Source of the DNA: an uncultured beta proteobacterium
GTDB lineage: Bacteria > Pseudomonadota > Gammaproteobacteria > Burkholderiales > SG8-39
Assembly: GCA_903859155.1 (NCBI GenBank)
Contig: CAIOLO010000156.1
Coordinates: forward strand, 1-61,270
Direction: 5' to 3'
Length of the DNA: 61,270 nt
In this document: positions 29,062 through 39,018 of the stretch, piece by piece
Layout of the letters: each line of letters begins with the position of its first letter
Numbering within the stretch: position 1 is the stretch's first letter
Position numbers and translations under genes: made by a program
The notes under the pieces: model-generated
The model's input: only the letters and a program-made list of their open reading frames with translations
Database searches by the model: none
Told to the model about the DNA's origin: nothing

Positions 29062-29139
29062 TTCGTCGCCGGCTGATTTGTCGCAACAACATCGCGCGCG
29101 ATTATCGCCCGGTTTTCCGGGGTTCCTGAAGCAGCGCCG

Positions 29140-29159
29140 CCGGCGCGGACACGCGCCGG
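29140..29159. terminator. GC-rich hairpin between rubredoxin gene and pilG
   Basis: A perfect 8-base stem CCGGCGCG (29140-29147) and CGCGCCGG (29152-29159) with loop GACA lies after the rubredoxin gene. There is no T-run after it. A TATATT box at 29180-29185, ahead of pilG, could be a -10; its -35 is poor. Confidence 0.35.
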
Positions 29160-29250
29160 TTGGCGTTGGGCGCAGGGCGTATATTCGACGCGGATGCCGG
29201 ACCGGAGCGGACAAGCTGCCACCGGCCCGGCCCAACGCGAGGAAAGCAAA

Positions 29251-29661
29251 TTGAACCTGCCAGAAGCGGCCCGTAGCATTGCAGGACTCAAGGTCATGGT
29301 GATCGACGATTCGAACACCATCAGGCGCAGCGCGGAGATATTCCTTGGGCAGGCCGGGTGTGTGGTGATTCTCGCCGAAGACGGTTTTGACGCGCTGGCC
29401 AAGATTACCGACCACCTGCCCGACGTGATTTTCGTGGACATCATGATGCCGCGCCTGGACGGTTACCAAACCTGCGCTCTCATCAAGAAGAACGCGCAAT
29501 TTTCCAGCACGCCGGTGATCATGCTCTCCTCCAAGGACGGCCTGTTCGATCGGGCGCGCGGCCGCATGGTCGGCTCGGACCAGTACCTGACCAAACCGTT
29601 TACCAGGGAAGCGCTGATCGACGCGGTCGGCACCTGCATTGCCGCTCGGGGCGATTCATGA
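29251..29661 (+). CDS. pilG: Twitching motility response regulator PilG
   Basis: From TTG 29251, with GAGGAAAG just upstream, this is 136 residues; a longer ATG start at 29194 would add 19 residues of non-domain sequence. It is a single receiver domain: 'KVMVIDDSNTIRRSAEIFL' with D19/D20, phospho-acceptor D63 in 'VIFVDIMMPRLDGYQT' and the conserved Lys in 'YLTKPFTREALID'. There is no output domain. PilG promotes pilus extension and cAMP/PilB-linked outputs downstream of ChpA. The next gene overlaps it by 4 bases. Confidence 0.93.
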   Translation: MNLPEAARSIAGLKVMVIDDSNTIRRSAEIFLGQAGCVVILAEDGFDALAKITDHLPDVIFVDIMMPRLDGYQTCALIKKNAQFSSTPVIMLSSKDGLFDRARGRMVGSDQYLTKPFTREALIDAVGTCIAARGDS

Positions 29662-30023
29662 CGGTGAAGAAGATCCTCATCGTTGATGACTCGCCGACCG
29701 ACCGGCAATACCTGCTGGAAATGCTCTCCAGGCTGGGCTACCAGTGCGTGCTCGCGACCAACGGCGAGGAGGGTATCGAAAAAGCCAGGAGCGAGACGCC
29801 GGACCTGATCTTGATGGATGTCGTCATGCCCGGCACAAGCGGATTCCAGGCCACGCGCACCCTCTCCCGCGACGCGGCCACCAAGGATATTCCGGTGTTC
29901 ATCTGCTCCTCCAAGAGCCAGGACACCGATCGTATCTGGGGCATGCGCCAGGGGGCCCGCGACTACCTGATCAAACCCGTCAATCCCGGCGATCTGGCCG
30001 CCAAAATAAAAGCGATGGGGTAG
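29658..30023 (+). CDS. pilH: Twitching motility response regulator PilH
   Basis: The protein has 121 residues, starting in the ATGA overlap with pilG. It is a single receiver domain with D10/D11 in 'ILIVDDSPTDRQYLLEML', phospho-acceptor D54 in 'LILMDVVMPGTSGFQ', 'VFICSSKSQDTDRIWGMRQG' and Lys in 'YLIKPVNPGDL'. In PilGH systems it acts as the second output or as a phosphate sink promoting retraction. Confidence 0.93.
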   Translation: MTVKKILIVDDSPTDRQYLLEMLSRLGYQCVLATNGEEGIEKARSETPDLILMDVVMPGTSGFQATRTLSRDAATKDIPVFICSSKSQDTDRIWGMRQGARDYLIKPVNPGDLAAKIKAMG

Positions 30024-30025
30024 GC

Positions 30026-30535
30026 GTGGCACAGGCAAACCTCAAGGAATTTCAGGAAGGCCTGGCGCGGCGGCTGCGTGAGGCATCCGAAGTCGAGTCA
30101 TCGGCGCGGCTCGGCCTGGAATCGGGCGGGCAGCATTACTTGGTCCGACTGGAGGAGGCGGGCGAAGTGCTGCCGTTGCCTGCTTTGTACCCGGTCCCGC
30201 TGACACGAAGCTGGTTTCTGGGGCTGGCCAATGTGCGTGGCAATCTGGTCACGGTGGTTGATCTTGCCGGGTTTGCCGGGGGTGCGGCGACCGCGCGCGG
30301 TGCCGGTGCCAGGCTGGTTCTGTTTGCCGAACGCTTCGGTGCCCGCAGCAGCCTGCTGGCGGCACGCATGCTCGGCCTGAAAAACCTTTCCGATTTTGAA
30401 CCCTGCGACAGGGGCACGGCGCCGCCCTGGGTGCGCGCGTGCTATACGGAAAAGAGCGTCAGCAGCGTGGTCTGGCGCGAGCTCGACATGGGCGAGTTGA
30501 TTGCGAACGAAAGTTTCCTGCAGGTGTGCCGATGA
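30026..30535 (+). CDS. pilI: CheW-like adaptor PilI
   Basis: From GTG 30026, 3 bases after pilH, this is 169 residues. A CheW-like domain is seen in 'ALYPVPLTRSWFLGLANVRG' and 'NLVTVVDLAGFAGG', preceded by a helical N-terminus ('LKEFQEGLARRLREASEVES'). It links the PilJ receptor to the ChpA kinase. The gap of 129 bases to pilJ holds no gene that I can support. Confidence 0.92.
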   Translation: MAQANLKEFQEGLARRLREASEVESSARLGLESGGQHYLVRLEEAGEVLPLPALYPVPLTRSWFLGLANVRGNLVTVVDLAGFAGGAATARGAGARLVLFAERFGARSSLLAARMLGLKNLSDFEPCDRGTAPPWVRACYTEKSVSSVVWRELDMGELIANESFLQVCR

Positions 30536-30664
30536 GATCGGGCGTCGGCATCGCCGCAGCACAGGGCGCACCGCTGCCGCCCGATTCGAACCTGAGACCG
30601 CGCGGATCGGGATCGTCCGCGGGGGCATTGAATACGATTCCGAACAGTTGCGGATGGGGGGGGT

Positions 30665-32755
30665 ATGGCAATCAGTTGGCCTAAGCTGGGTAACAAAAAG
30701 GGGGCGGTTGCACCGCCGGGCGTCGCGCCGGGAGGGCCGGCGCGCCTGCCGCTGATCGGCACGCTCGCCATCGGGCGGCAGCTGATGGTGCTGGTTGCGC
30801 TGATGGTGGTCCTGGGCGGCATCGCGGGTTATGTGGCCATCACTGACAATCGCAGTGCCACTTACGGCACCATTTACATATCCGGTGCGGGAGAGTTGCG
30901 CATGCTCTCGCAGCGCATCGGCAAATCCACGCAGACTGCACTGCAGGGTAACGCGCCGGCGTTCCGGGAACTGCAGGACGCGCGCGAGCGCTTCGCGCAG
31001 ACGCTCGCCCTGATGGCCAACGGTGGCCAGGCTGCCGGTGTGAGCTTGCCGCCAACCGCAGCGGTGGCGCGTCAGGCGCTCAGCCATCTGCAGGGCGACT
31101 GGGAAAAGGCCGATCGCGAATTGCAGCTGGTGCTGGCGCAACAGAAAAATCTGGTGGGGCTGGCCACCGCGGTGCGTTCCATGAATTCCTCCAACCCCAC
31201 GCTGATCGAACTGGCCGAGCAGATCCAGACTGCGCGCCTTGCCGCCAATGCACCGGCGCGGGAAATCTCCTCGCTGGGGCAGTTGGTGGCACTGTCGCAG
31301 CGCCTGGGGCGCGGCGCCAACGCATTGCTCGGCGCGGACACGGTTGACACCGATATCGGCGCGGCCATGGGAGAGGACGCGAAACAGTTCGGCAATCTGC
31401 TGCTGGTGATCGGCGAGTCCTCGCGCGCGGCATCCCGCGACGCGGCAACCACCGACCGGCTCACCAAACTGGACGCGGCCTACAAGGAATTCCAGGCGGC
31501 GCTCGCCGGCATACTCACCAACGCCAAGGCGCTTGCCGATGCCAAGAATGCCGGCAAGCGCGTGGTGCAGGATTCGGAAGAACTCCTGGCCGGAAGCGAA
31601 AAACTGCTCGCCGGCTATCAGGAGGAAATCGCCGGGCGCGCCACCAGCTTCCTGGTGCTGGGCATGCTTGCGCTGATCGCGGCGTTGGTGGTCTGGCTGA
31701 TGGTCAAGGTCTACACCGACGACCAGCGCCGCCAGGCGCTCGAGGCGCAGCGCCAGACGCGCGCCACCGAGGAGGCGATCCTGCAGCTCATGGACGAGAT
31801 GCAAAATCTTGCCGACGGCGATCTCACCGTCAACGCCACCGTCACCGAGGCGGTGACCGGCGCGCTCGCGGACGCGGTAAACCTCACCATCGAGGAGTTG
31901 CGCGGACTGGTGGGGAAGATTACCGACGCCGAGGCGCTGGTGACTGCGGCCACCGAAGGCGCGCAGCAGACCTCGAAGGAACTGCTGGCGGCCACCGAGG
32001 GACAGGCGAGCCAGATCCGCGCCGCCGGCGCGGCGATGCTGACCATGGCCGAAGAGATGGCGGGCATGTCCTCCATCACGGCGCAATCGGCCGGCGTGGC
32101 GCGCACCTCGCTCGCGGCCTCGCAAAAAGGCCAGCAGGCGGTGCAGAACTCGATCTCCGGCATGAACGAGATACGCGAGAACATTCAGGAGACCAGCAAA
32201 CGCATCAAGCGCCTGGCGGAGTCCTCGCAGGAAATCGGCGAGATCGTCGAACTCATCTCCAGTATCACCGAACAAACCAACGTGCTGGCGCTCAATGCGG
32301 CGATCCAGGCGGCCTCGGCCGGCGAGGCCGGGCGGGGATTCACAGTGGTCGCCGAGGAAGTGCAGCGGCTGGCCGAGCGCTCCGCCGAGGCCACCAAGCA
32401 GATCGCGTCGATTGTCCGGACCATACAAAGCGACACCCAGGAGACCGCAGGCGCCATGGAAAAGAGCACCCAGGGCGTGGTCGAGGGCACCAAGCTCTCC
32501 CATGCGGCGGGCCAGGCGCTCGCGGAGATCAGCGAAGTGTCGCAGCGGCTGGCGCAGTTGATCGAATCGGTTTCCAGCGCGGCGCAGAAACAGGCCGGCA
32601 ATGCCACCGGGATGGCGAGCAGCATGCAGGAGATACTCAAGATCACGCAAAAGACCACCGAGGGCACCGAGCAGACCGCGATGTCGGTGGGCGCATTGGC
32701 GGCCATGGGAAGGGAACTCAAGGGTTCGGTGGCGCGTTTCAAGGTGGAGCGCTAG
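30665..32755 (+). CDS. pilJ: Type IV pilus methyl-accepting chemoreceptor PilJ
   Basis: The protein has 696 residues from ATG 30665 with a G-rich ribosome site. TM1 ('[20 protein letters not shown]', about 39-58) is followed by a periplasmic PilJ-type sensor region with '[20 protein letters not shown]' and a second related repeat ('[20 protein letters not shown]'). TM2 follows near '[20 protein letters not shown]', a HAMP-like linker, and the MCP signalling domain with hairpin tip '[20 protein letters not shown]' and '[20 protein letters not shown]'. It senses surface or pilus state and controls ChpA. Confidence 0.95.
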   Translation: MAISWPKLGNKKGAVAPPGVAPGGPARLPLIGTLAIGRQLMVLVALMVVLGGIAGYVAITDNRSATYGTIYISGAGELRMLSQRIGKSTQTALQGNAPAFRELQDARERFAQTLALMANGGQAAGVSLPPTAAVARQALSHLQGDWEKADRELQLVLAQQKNLVGLATAVRSMNSSNPTLIELAEQIQTARLAANAPAREISSLGQLVALSQRLGRGANALLGADTVDTDIGAAMGEDAKQFGNLLLVIGESSRAASRDAATTDRLTKLDAAYKEFQAALAGILTNAKALADAKNAGKRVVQDSEELLAGSEKLLAGYQEEIAGRATSFLVLGMLALIAALVVWLMVKVYTDDQRRQALEAQRQTRATEEAILQLMDEMQNLADGDLTVNATVTEAVTGALADAVNLTIEELRGLVGKITDAEALVTAATEGAQQTSKELLAATEGQASQIRAAGAAMLTMAEEMAGMSSITAQSAGVARTSLAASQKGQQAVQNSISGMNEIRENIQETSKRIKRLAESSQEIGEIVELISSITEQTNVLALNAAIQAASAGEAGRGFTVVAEEVQRLAERSAEATKQIASIVRTIQSDTQETAGAMEKSTQGVVEGTKLSHAAGQALAEISEVSQRLAQLIESVSSAAQKQAGNATGMASSMQEILKITQKTTEGTEQTAMSVGALAAMGRELKGSVARFKVER

Positions 32756-32790
32756 TGGGTCGAGTCAGATCTTCATTGCAGGGCGAGGCG

Positions 32791-32847
32791 ATGGCATTGG
32801 TCACTCCGGAGTGTTGCGGCTTTGTGCGGGATGACGATCTTTCATGA
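32791..32847 (+). promoter_or_regulatory. 18-codon open frame ending at the chpA start, with a 12-base palindrome
   Basis: In the 88-base gap between pilJ and chpA, ATG 32791 opens an 18-codon frame whose TGA overlaps the chpA ATG (ATGA). It contains the perfect palindrome CACTCCGGAGTG (32802-32813). It could couple chpA translation to upstream ribosomes or be chance. There is no clear Shine-Dalgarno for it. Confidence 0.25.
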
Positions 32848-35800
32848 GCAAACGCGGCGGCTTTGATACCGGCCCCCTCTCCTGGGTGAAGGGGGAAATC
32901 GATGCGGCCTTTCAGCGCGGGGCCGAGTCGCTGCGCGCGTTCGCCGCGGGCCTGGAGTCCGGCCGGGCAGATGTCCTGTCCCTGAAGGCGGCGCAGGCGC
33001 ATTTGCATCAGGCGCACGGCGCGCTGCAGATCGTCGGTATCGGCGGCATCACCCGTGTCACCGCCGAACTCGAGGCGTTGCTGGTCGATATGGAGAACGA
33101 TCCGGGCAAGGCCGGTGCCACCGGATTGGCCGCGGCCGAGCAGGCGTTGCAGGCGCTGGGCGTTTATCTCGAGGAGTTGATCGGCGGTGCGCGCCATCAA
33201 CCGCTCAAGCTGCTGCCCGCACTGACCGCGCTGGTGGCCGCGCGCGGCCAGGGCAAGGCGGACGCCGTCGATCTGTACTTTCCCGACCTGAGCGGGCGTC
33301 CGCCGCCGCGCGAACGGGCCGGGATGAACCTGCATCCGGACGAGACGCGCCAGTTTCTGGTCGCGCAACGCGCCCGCTACATGCGCGGCCTGCTGAAGTT
33401 TCTCAAGAACGACCGCAGCGGCGCGCTGGAGATGCACCAGGCGATCGCCACCATCGAGCTGGCGCAGGGCACGGCTGCGCAGCGCGGCTTCTGGTGGGTC
33501 GCCCTGGGCTTCTTCGAGGCGCTGGTTCACCAGGCACTGCCGCAGGACATCGACGCGCGGCGGGTATGCAACCGCATCGAGCAGCAGATCCGTCGTCTGG
33601 CGGAGGGTTCGCCGCAGGTGGCCGAGCGCCTGTTGCGCGAGGCGCTGTATTGTGTGGCGAGGTCACAACCGGTGGCCGAGCAATTGCGCGCGGTGCAGCA
33701 GGCGTTCGGGCTGCGCGAAACCATCCCCGGCGAGGAGACTCCCGCTTCAGCTGCGGACGCCGCACCCGATGCCGGCGGTGCGCAGGCCCTGGCGAAAATG
33801 GCGGTGGAGTTGCGCGCGATCGAGCAGGTGCTCGATGCTTATTACCGTGATCCGACCCGGCCCCAGGCACTCGCCGCCATCGACGCCTCGGCGCAGTTGA
33901 TTGAAACGTCCTTGCTGGCGCTGGACCAGGCACGAGCGGCGGCGGTGTTCGCCGACTGCGTGGCGCGCATCCGGCAATTTGCCGCGCCGGGCTACAGCGC
34001 CAATGTGCGCGATTTCGAGGAAGTGGCGCAGACCTTGTCCGGGCTGGGCTTTTTTGTCGAGGCGCTTACCAAGGGCCCCGCCGATTTCGAGGCGATCATG
34101 CGTCCGATGGGCGCGGCCGCTGCTGCTGTGGACGACACGGCCGCACCGATGCCGACCATCGAGGCGCAGCTGCAGCGCCAATTCAAGGCGGTGCAGAAGC
34201 GCGCCGAGGAATGGCGCAGGGACCGCGCAGACAGCGTGCTCGCCACCGAATTGCAGCAGCAACTGGCGGCCATCCAGAAAGACGCCGCGATCGTGTCCGA
34301 TGCCGCGATCGAGGCTGCCGCTGCGGCGATGCTGGGCGAGATTGAAGCAGCGCGGCCCAGAGTCGCGCCGGTGCCGGCCGCCGCCGCGGCGGCGCCAGAG
34401 CCAGAGCCGGCCACGATCAGCGGCGACCCCGAGGTCGATGCCGAATTGCTGGAGGTGTACCTTGAAGAAGCCGGCGAGGTGCTTGCCGCCATCGCCGCGA
34501 AGCAGGCGCTGCTGCAAGCGGGCATGGCCGCTGCAGGCAGCGACGCACTGGTGACGGTGCGCAGGGGCTTTCATACCCTGAAGGGCAGCGGTCGCATGGT
34601 GGGCCTCATGCGGCTGGGTGAAGCTGCCTGGGCCATCGAACAGACACTCAATCTCTGGTTGCAGGAGGATCGCGAAGTCAGCGCCGGTCTGCTCGAGCTG
34701 ATTGCCCGGGCACACGCCTATTTTGCCGACAGCGTCGCGCGCCTGGGACCGGGCGGGACGGCTTTGCCCGAGCAGGAGCTGCTGGCGCAGGCCGAGGCGG
34801 TGCGCCGCGGCGGCGAGGAACCCGCGGCATCCATGCCGGCGGTTCCGGCCCCGCTGCCTGCCGAAGCGACGCCTGTCGCGGCCTTTGCTCCGGAGCACTC
34901 GGACATGCCGGCCGCCATCGCGCCGGCGGCCGCGGAACCGACCGACGAAGTGGCCGAGGTCGACATCGGCGGACAGCGCATCTCGCGCAGCCTGTTCGAG
35001 CTGTTCAGCAGCGAAGCGCGCACCCATATGGCCGCGCTGAAGACCGAGTTCGAAGTACTCAAGGGTCATGGTGTGATCACCGATGCCATGTTGCTCGCGG
35101 TGCACACGCTGGCGGGCATCGCCGGCACGGTGCATTTCGACAATCTGCGGGTGCTGGCATCGGCATTTGACCGGGCGCTCTCCGTCCTGTCGGTCGCGGA
35201 ATTGTCGAGCGACGAGGAGGACCTGGTCGAACAGGCCATTGTCGCCATCGAACAGATGGTGGTGGAGGCGCTCGGTCTGGCCGAACCCACGCCGGCGCCG
35301 CAACTGCTGGACCGGCTGGAGAACGTCGCCGCCGCGGCGGTCGCGCAAGCCGCGCCGATGGTGCGGGAAGAAGATGAAATGCCCCTTCCCGAGGAAGAGG
35401 GCGCGATCGGCAGGGACACAGGCGCCGCGGTGAGCGCCGCGCCGGAAATCCCGCCGGATGCGCCGCGGGTGGTGCCGCAGCCGAGCGTGGTCGAGCTTGA
35501 CGATCCGGCTGCGGCGCGGCGCCAGCAGCGCCTGAGCGACGAATTCGACGCGCAGCTCCTGCCGATATTCCTGGAGGAAGCCAACGAACTGGTGCCGGCG
35601 CTCGCCGAGTCGCTGCGCAACTGGCGCGAGGCGCCGGCCGACAAGAACATTGCGCAGGCGGCGAAACGCCTGCTGCATACACTCAAGGGCAGCGCGCGCA
35701 TGGCCGGGGCCATGTCGGTGGGCGAACTCAGCCACCACATGGAGACCCGCATCGAGCAGTCGCTGGGTTTTGCGAGTACTCCGGCGAATCTCTTCGAGGA

Positions 35801-37763
35801 ACTGGATACCTCGATGGATCGCATGGGTGTGCTGTTCGACAAGCTGCAACCCGAGGGCGGACCGGCGGTGGCCGCGGCACGTCGGATTGCACCGGCGCCG
35901 GCAACCGCGGACGCCGTTGCCATGGCGCGATCGCACGCTCCCCAGGCACTGCAGCGCCTGTCCATGCTGCGGGTGCGCGCCGACCTGGTCGACCGCCTGG
36001 TCAACGAGGCCGGTGAAGTGGCGATCGCCCGCGGCCGCATCGAAGGCGAGACGCGCGCGCTGCGCGCGGCGATGATGGAACTCACCGACAACGTGGCGCG
36101 GCTGCGCTCGCAGTTGCGCGAGATCGAAATCCAGGCCGAATCGCAGATGCAGTCGCGCATCGGCGAGGCGCAGGCGGTGCGCGAGGATTTCGATCCGCTG
36201 CAGTTCGACCGCTTCACCCGCTTTCAGGAACTCACGCGCCTGATGGCCGAGTCTGTGAATGATGTGCAGACGGTGCAGCAGAACCTGCTGGTGGCGATGG
36301 AGAACACCGACACGGCGCTGGCCGCGCAGGCGCGCCTGAACCGCGATCTGCAGCAGGACCTGATGCGGGTTCGCATGCTGCCATTGTCGAGCGTGGCCGA
36401 GCGCCTGCACCGGGTGGTGCGACAGACCGCCAAGGAGTTGGGCAAGCGCGCCAACCTCGATATCAGCGGCGGGCAGGTGGAGCTGGATCGCGCGGTGCTC
36501 GAGCGCGTCACCGCGCCGCTGGAGCACATGCTGCGCAATTCCGTGGCGCACGGCATCGAGAGCCCCGAGGGGCGCGCGGCGGCGGGCAAGTCCCCGATCG
36601 GTGGCATCCGCATCGAAGTGTCGCAGGAGGGCAACGAGGTGCTGCTCGCGCTGGCCGACAACGGCGCGGGCCTGGACATCGAACGAATCCGCGAGCGCGC
36701 GCAAACGCTCGGCCTGATCGCCGGCCAATCGGCATTCACTGACGCGGAGATCACCGATCTGATCTTCCTGCCCGGCTTCTCCACCGCCGAGAGCATCAGC
36801 GAGCTCTCCGGACGCGGCGTTGGCATGGACGTGGTGCGCAGCGAAGTCGCCTCGCTGGGGGGCAGGATCGAATTGTCGACCGAGCGCGGCGTGGGCACGC
36901 GCTTCCGCATCTTTCTCCCCCTGACACTGGCGGTGTCGCAGGCGGTGCTGGTGAAATGTGCCGGCCAGAGTTTCGCGGTGCCCGCGGTGATGGTGGAGCA
37001 GGTCGAGCAACTGAACCCGGGCCAGCTCGCCGCGGCGCGCGAGGCACGCCAGGTTGAATGGCAGGGCAGGCGTTACCCATTTCGCGAACTCGCCGCCCTG
37101 CTGGGCATGGCCGAACAGGCGGGTGATGCACGCCGCGCGCATCCGGTGTTGTATCTGCGCAGCGGCGTCAGCGCGGTGGCCGTGCAGATCGATGAAATGA
37201 CCTCCTCGAGCCAGGAGATCGTGGTGAAAACCATCGGGCCGCAGCTGGCCCGCGTGCCTGGCGTGTCCGGTGCGACGGTGCTCGGTTCCGGCGAGGTGGC
37301 GCTGATCATCAATCCGGTGCAGCTGGCGCAGCGCGCCGAGGATGTTCCCTCGCAGCAGGAGGTGCCCGCGGGCGCCGTGCTCGCACCGCTGGTGATGGTG
37401 GTGGACGACTCTCTGACGGTGCGCAAGATCACCGGGCGCCTGCTGGAGCGGCAGGGATACCGGGTGGTGACCGCGCGCGACGGCCTCGAGGCGCTCGAGG
37501 CCCTCGCACAGGAGATTCCCGAGGTCATGCTGGTCGACGTCGAGATGCCGCGCATGGACGGATTCGAGCTCACCCGCAGCGTGCGCGCCGACGCGCGCCT
37601 TGCCGCGGTGCCCATCATCATGATTTCCTCGCGCACCGCGGACAAGCACCAGCAGTACGCGCGCGACATCGGCGTCGACCACTATCTGGGCAAGCCCTAC
37701 CAGGAGGACGAGCTGTTGCGCCACGTCGGCGGGTTCATCGCCGCTGTGCGTTCCTCGAACTAG
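32844..37763 (+). CDS. chpA: Hybrid CheA-type kinase ChpA/PilL (multi-Hpt, CheW, receiver)
   Basis: The protein has 1639 residues. The N-terminal ~330 residues include FimL/ChpA-type helical, Hpt-like domains without the phosphorylation motif. Three later Hpt domains carry His at H577 ('FHTLKGSGRMVG'), H754 ('VHTLAGIAGTV', lacking the usual Lys-Gly-Ser) and H945 ('LHTLKGSARMAG'). The CheA core follows: dimerisation helices, N-box 'LEHMLRNSVAHGIESPEGRA', 'LADNGAGLDIERIRERA', 'SELSGRGVGMDVVRSEVASL', then a CheW-like domain and a C-terminal receiver with phospho-acceptor D1565 ('VMLVDVEMPRMDGFE'). It feeds phosphate to PilG and PilH. The MFS gene starts 7 bases after its stop codon. Confidence 0.95.
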   Translation: MSKRGGFDTGPLSWVKGEIDAAFQRGAESLRAFAAGLESGRADVLSLKAAQAHLHQAHGALQIVGIGGITRVTAELEALLVDMENDPGKAGATGLAAAEQALQALGVYLEELIGGARHQPLKLLPALTALVAARGQGKADAVDLYFPDLSGRPPPRERAGMNLHPDETRQFLVAQRARYMRGLLKFLKNDRSGALEMHQAIATIELAQGTAAQRGFWWVALGFFEALVHQALPQDIDARRVCNRIEQQIRRLAEGSPQVAERLLREALYCVARSQPVAEQLRAVQQAFGLRETIPGEETPASAADAAPDAGGAQALAKMAVELRAIEQVLDAYYRDPTRPQALAAIDASAQLIETSLLALDQARAAAVFADCVARIRQFAAPGYSANVRDFEEVAQTLSGLGFFVEALTKGPADFEAIMRPMGAAAAAVDDTAAPMPTIEAQLQRQFKAVQKRAEEWRRDRADSVLATELQQQLAAIQKDAAIVSDAAIEAAAAAMLGEIEAARPRVAPVPAAAAAAPEPEPATISGDPEVDAELLEVYLEEAGEVLAAIAAKQALLQAGMAAAGSDALVTVRRGFHTLKGSGRMVGLMRLGEAAWAIEQTLNLWLQEDREVSAGLLELIARAHAYFADSVARLGPGGTALPEQELLAQAEAVRRGGEEPAASMPAVPAPLPAEATPVAAFAPEHSDMPAAIAPAAAEPTDEVAEVDIGGQRISRSLFELFSSEARTHMAALKTEFEVLKGHGVITDAMLLAVHTLAGIAGTVHFDNLRVLASAFDRALSVLSVAELSSDEEDLVEQAIVAIEQMVVEALGLAEPTPAPQLLDRLENVAAAAVAQAAPMVREEDEMPLPEEEGAIGRDTGAAVSAAPEIPPDAPRVVPQPSVVELDDPAAARRQQRLSDEFDAQLLPIFLEEANELVPALAESLRNWREAPADKNIAQAAKRLLHTLKGSARMAGAMSVGELSHHMETRIEQSLGFASTPANLFEELDTSMDRMGVLFDKLQPEGGPAVAAARRIAPAPATADAVAMARSHAPQALQRLSMLRVRADLVDRLVNEAGEVAIARGRIEGETRALRAAMMELTDNVARLRSQLREIEIQAESQMQSRIGEAQAVREDFDPLQFDRFTRFQELTRLMAESVNDVQTVQQNLLVAMENTDTALAAQARLNRDLQQDLMRVRMLPLSSVAERLHRVVRQTAKELGKRANLDISGGQVELDRAVLERVTAPLEHMLRNSVAHGIESPEGRAAAGKSPIGGIRIEVSQEGNEVLLALADNGAGLDIERIRERAQTLGLIAGQSAFTDAEITDLIFLPGFSTAESISELSGRGVGMDVVRSEVASLGGRIELSTERGVGTRFRIFLPLTLAVSQAVLVKCAGQSFAVPAVMVEQVEQLNPGQLAAAREARQVEWQGRRYPFRELAALLGMAEQAGDARRAHPVLYLRSGVSAVAVQIDEMTSSSQEIVVKTIGPQLARVPGVSGATVLGSGEVALIINPVQLAQRAEDVPSQQEVPAGAVLAPLVMVVDDSLTVRKITGRLLERQGYRVVTARDGLEALEALAQEIPEVMLVDVEMPRMDGFELTRSVRADARLAAVPIIMISSRTADKHQQYARDIGVDHYLGKPYQEDELLRHVGGFIAAVRSSN

Positions 37764-37770
37764 CCGGCAG

Positions 37771-39018
37771 ATGAGCCGCTCGGTCTTTTCCTATCCGGCC
37801 TATCGCTGGCTGTGGATCGGTGGAATTTTCACCTTCGCCGGCCAATGGATACAGATGGCGAGCATGGGTTGGGTGGTGTATGAACTCACCGGCTCGGGGG
37901 CGTTGGTGGGCGCGGTATCCGGTGTGCGCGCGCTGCCGATGCTGATACTCGCGCCGCTCTCCGGCGTCGCGGCGGACCGCTTCGACCGGTCCCGGCTGTT
38001 GCAGTGGAGCCAGTGGTTCTCGGCAGCGACCTCCGTCCTTTTCGGAGCGGCCCTGGCCCTGGAGGTGGTCAACATATGGGTGATGTTCCTGTTCGCCATC
38101 GTCATGGGCGCATGCGGCGTGCTCGACCGGCCGGCGCGGCATTCCACCGCTTTCGAGCTGGTGCCCCGTGATATGGCGATGAAGGCGGTGGCGATCAACA
38201 CCATCGGCGGCAATCTGGCGCGCGTGGTCGCGCCGGCGCTGGCTGGTTATCTGATCGTCTGGTTCGGCATTACCGGCAACTTTTTCTTCCAGGGCGCGCT
38301 CTATGCGATTTCGGGCCTGCTGGTGCTCAAGGTCGCGATGCCGACAAGGGGGGCAAAGTCCGGCGGCGGCACGGCGGGCAGCCAGCTCCTCGAGGGCCTG
38401 CGGCATGTGGCACGCGATCGCACCACGCGGCTGCTCATCGTGCTGGGCGGGCTGCCGTTTTTCCTGGTGGTGCCGACCATGGGCACGCTTTTTCCGATCT
38501 ACGCGAAAGACGTGTTCGCCACCGGGCCCGGCGGCCTGGGGTTGATGTTCTCGGCAGTGGGCGTGGGTGGGGTGAGCGGCGGTTATCTTGCCGGCTGGCT
38601 GTCGCGCTTTGATCGCACCGGCTGGATACAGGTAGGCGCGGTGGTCGCGTTCTGCCTGTCGATTGCCGGACTGGGCGTGGCGCCCAGCTTTCCCTGGGCG
38701 CTGTTCGCCTGTGTCATGGCGGGCATGACCGAGATGACCTACAGCGTCACCAACATGACCATGGTGCAACTTGCCGCACCCGAGGAAATGCGCGGCCGCA
38801 TCACCAGCATCCTGCAGCTGTATCCGGCGCTGATATCGCTGGGCGCTTTCCATGCCGGCTGGTTCGCCGACCTGATCGGCGCGCGCGCCACCTCTATCAG
38901 TGCGGCGTGCTTTTGCGGCGCCATATTCGTCGGCATCATGCTGGCCTCGCCGCGCATGCGCGGCATGCGCATGAGCCAGTATTTCAAACCCGGCGGCGCG
39001 CCGATCAGCGGACACTGA
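37771..39018 (+). CDS. MFS transporter (MFS_3/EntS-like), first of tandem pair
   Basis: The protein has 415 residues and twelve predicted helices. Opening 'FSYPAYRWLWIGGIFTFAGQ', loop 2-3 motif 'LSGVAADRFDRSRLLQWSQW', 'DRPARHSTAFELVPRDMAMK' and 'GNLARVVAPALAGYLIVWFG' fit the MFS_3 exporters. The stop is immediately followed by the next ATG. The two genes are clear tandem paralogs with the same motif order. The substrate is unknown. They follow chpA with no room for a separate promoter. Confidence 0.88.
   Translation: MSRSVFSYPAYRWLWIGGIFTFAGQWIQMASMGWVVYELTGSGALVGAVSGVRALPMLILAPLSGVAADRFDRSRLLQWSQWFSAATSVLFGAALALEVVNIWVMFLFAIVMGACGVLDRPARHSTAFELVPRDMAMKAVAINTIGGNLARVVAPALAGYLIVWFGITGNFFFQGALYAISGLLVLKVAMPTRGAKSGGGTAGSQLLEGLRHVARDRTTRLLIVLGGLPFFLVVPTMGTLFPIYAKDVFATGPGGLGLMFSAVGVGGVSGGYLAGWLSRFDRTGWIQVGAVVAFCLSIAGLGVAPSFPWALFACVMAGMTEMTYSVTNMTMVQLAAPEEMRGRITSILQLYPALISLGAFHAGWFADLIGARATSISAACFCGAIFVGIMLASPRMRGMRMSQYFKPGGAPISGH

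Noticed and set aside
30098-32650. Minus-strand open frame of about 850 codons opposite pilJ/pilI
   Set aside because: Antisense shadow with low-complexity composition; pilJ and pilI motifs are clear on the plus strand.
33747-37724. Minus-strand open frame of about 1325 codons opposite chpA
   Set aside because: Antisense shadow of chpA; the real domains are all on the plus strand.
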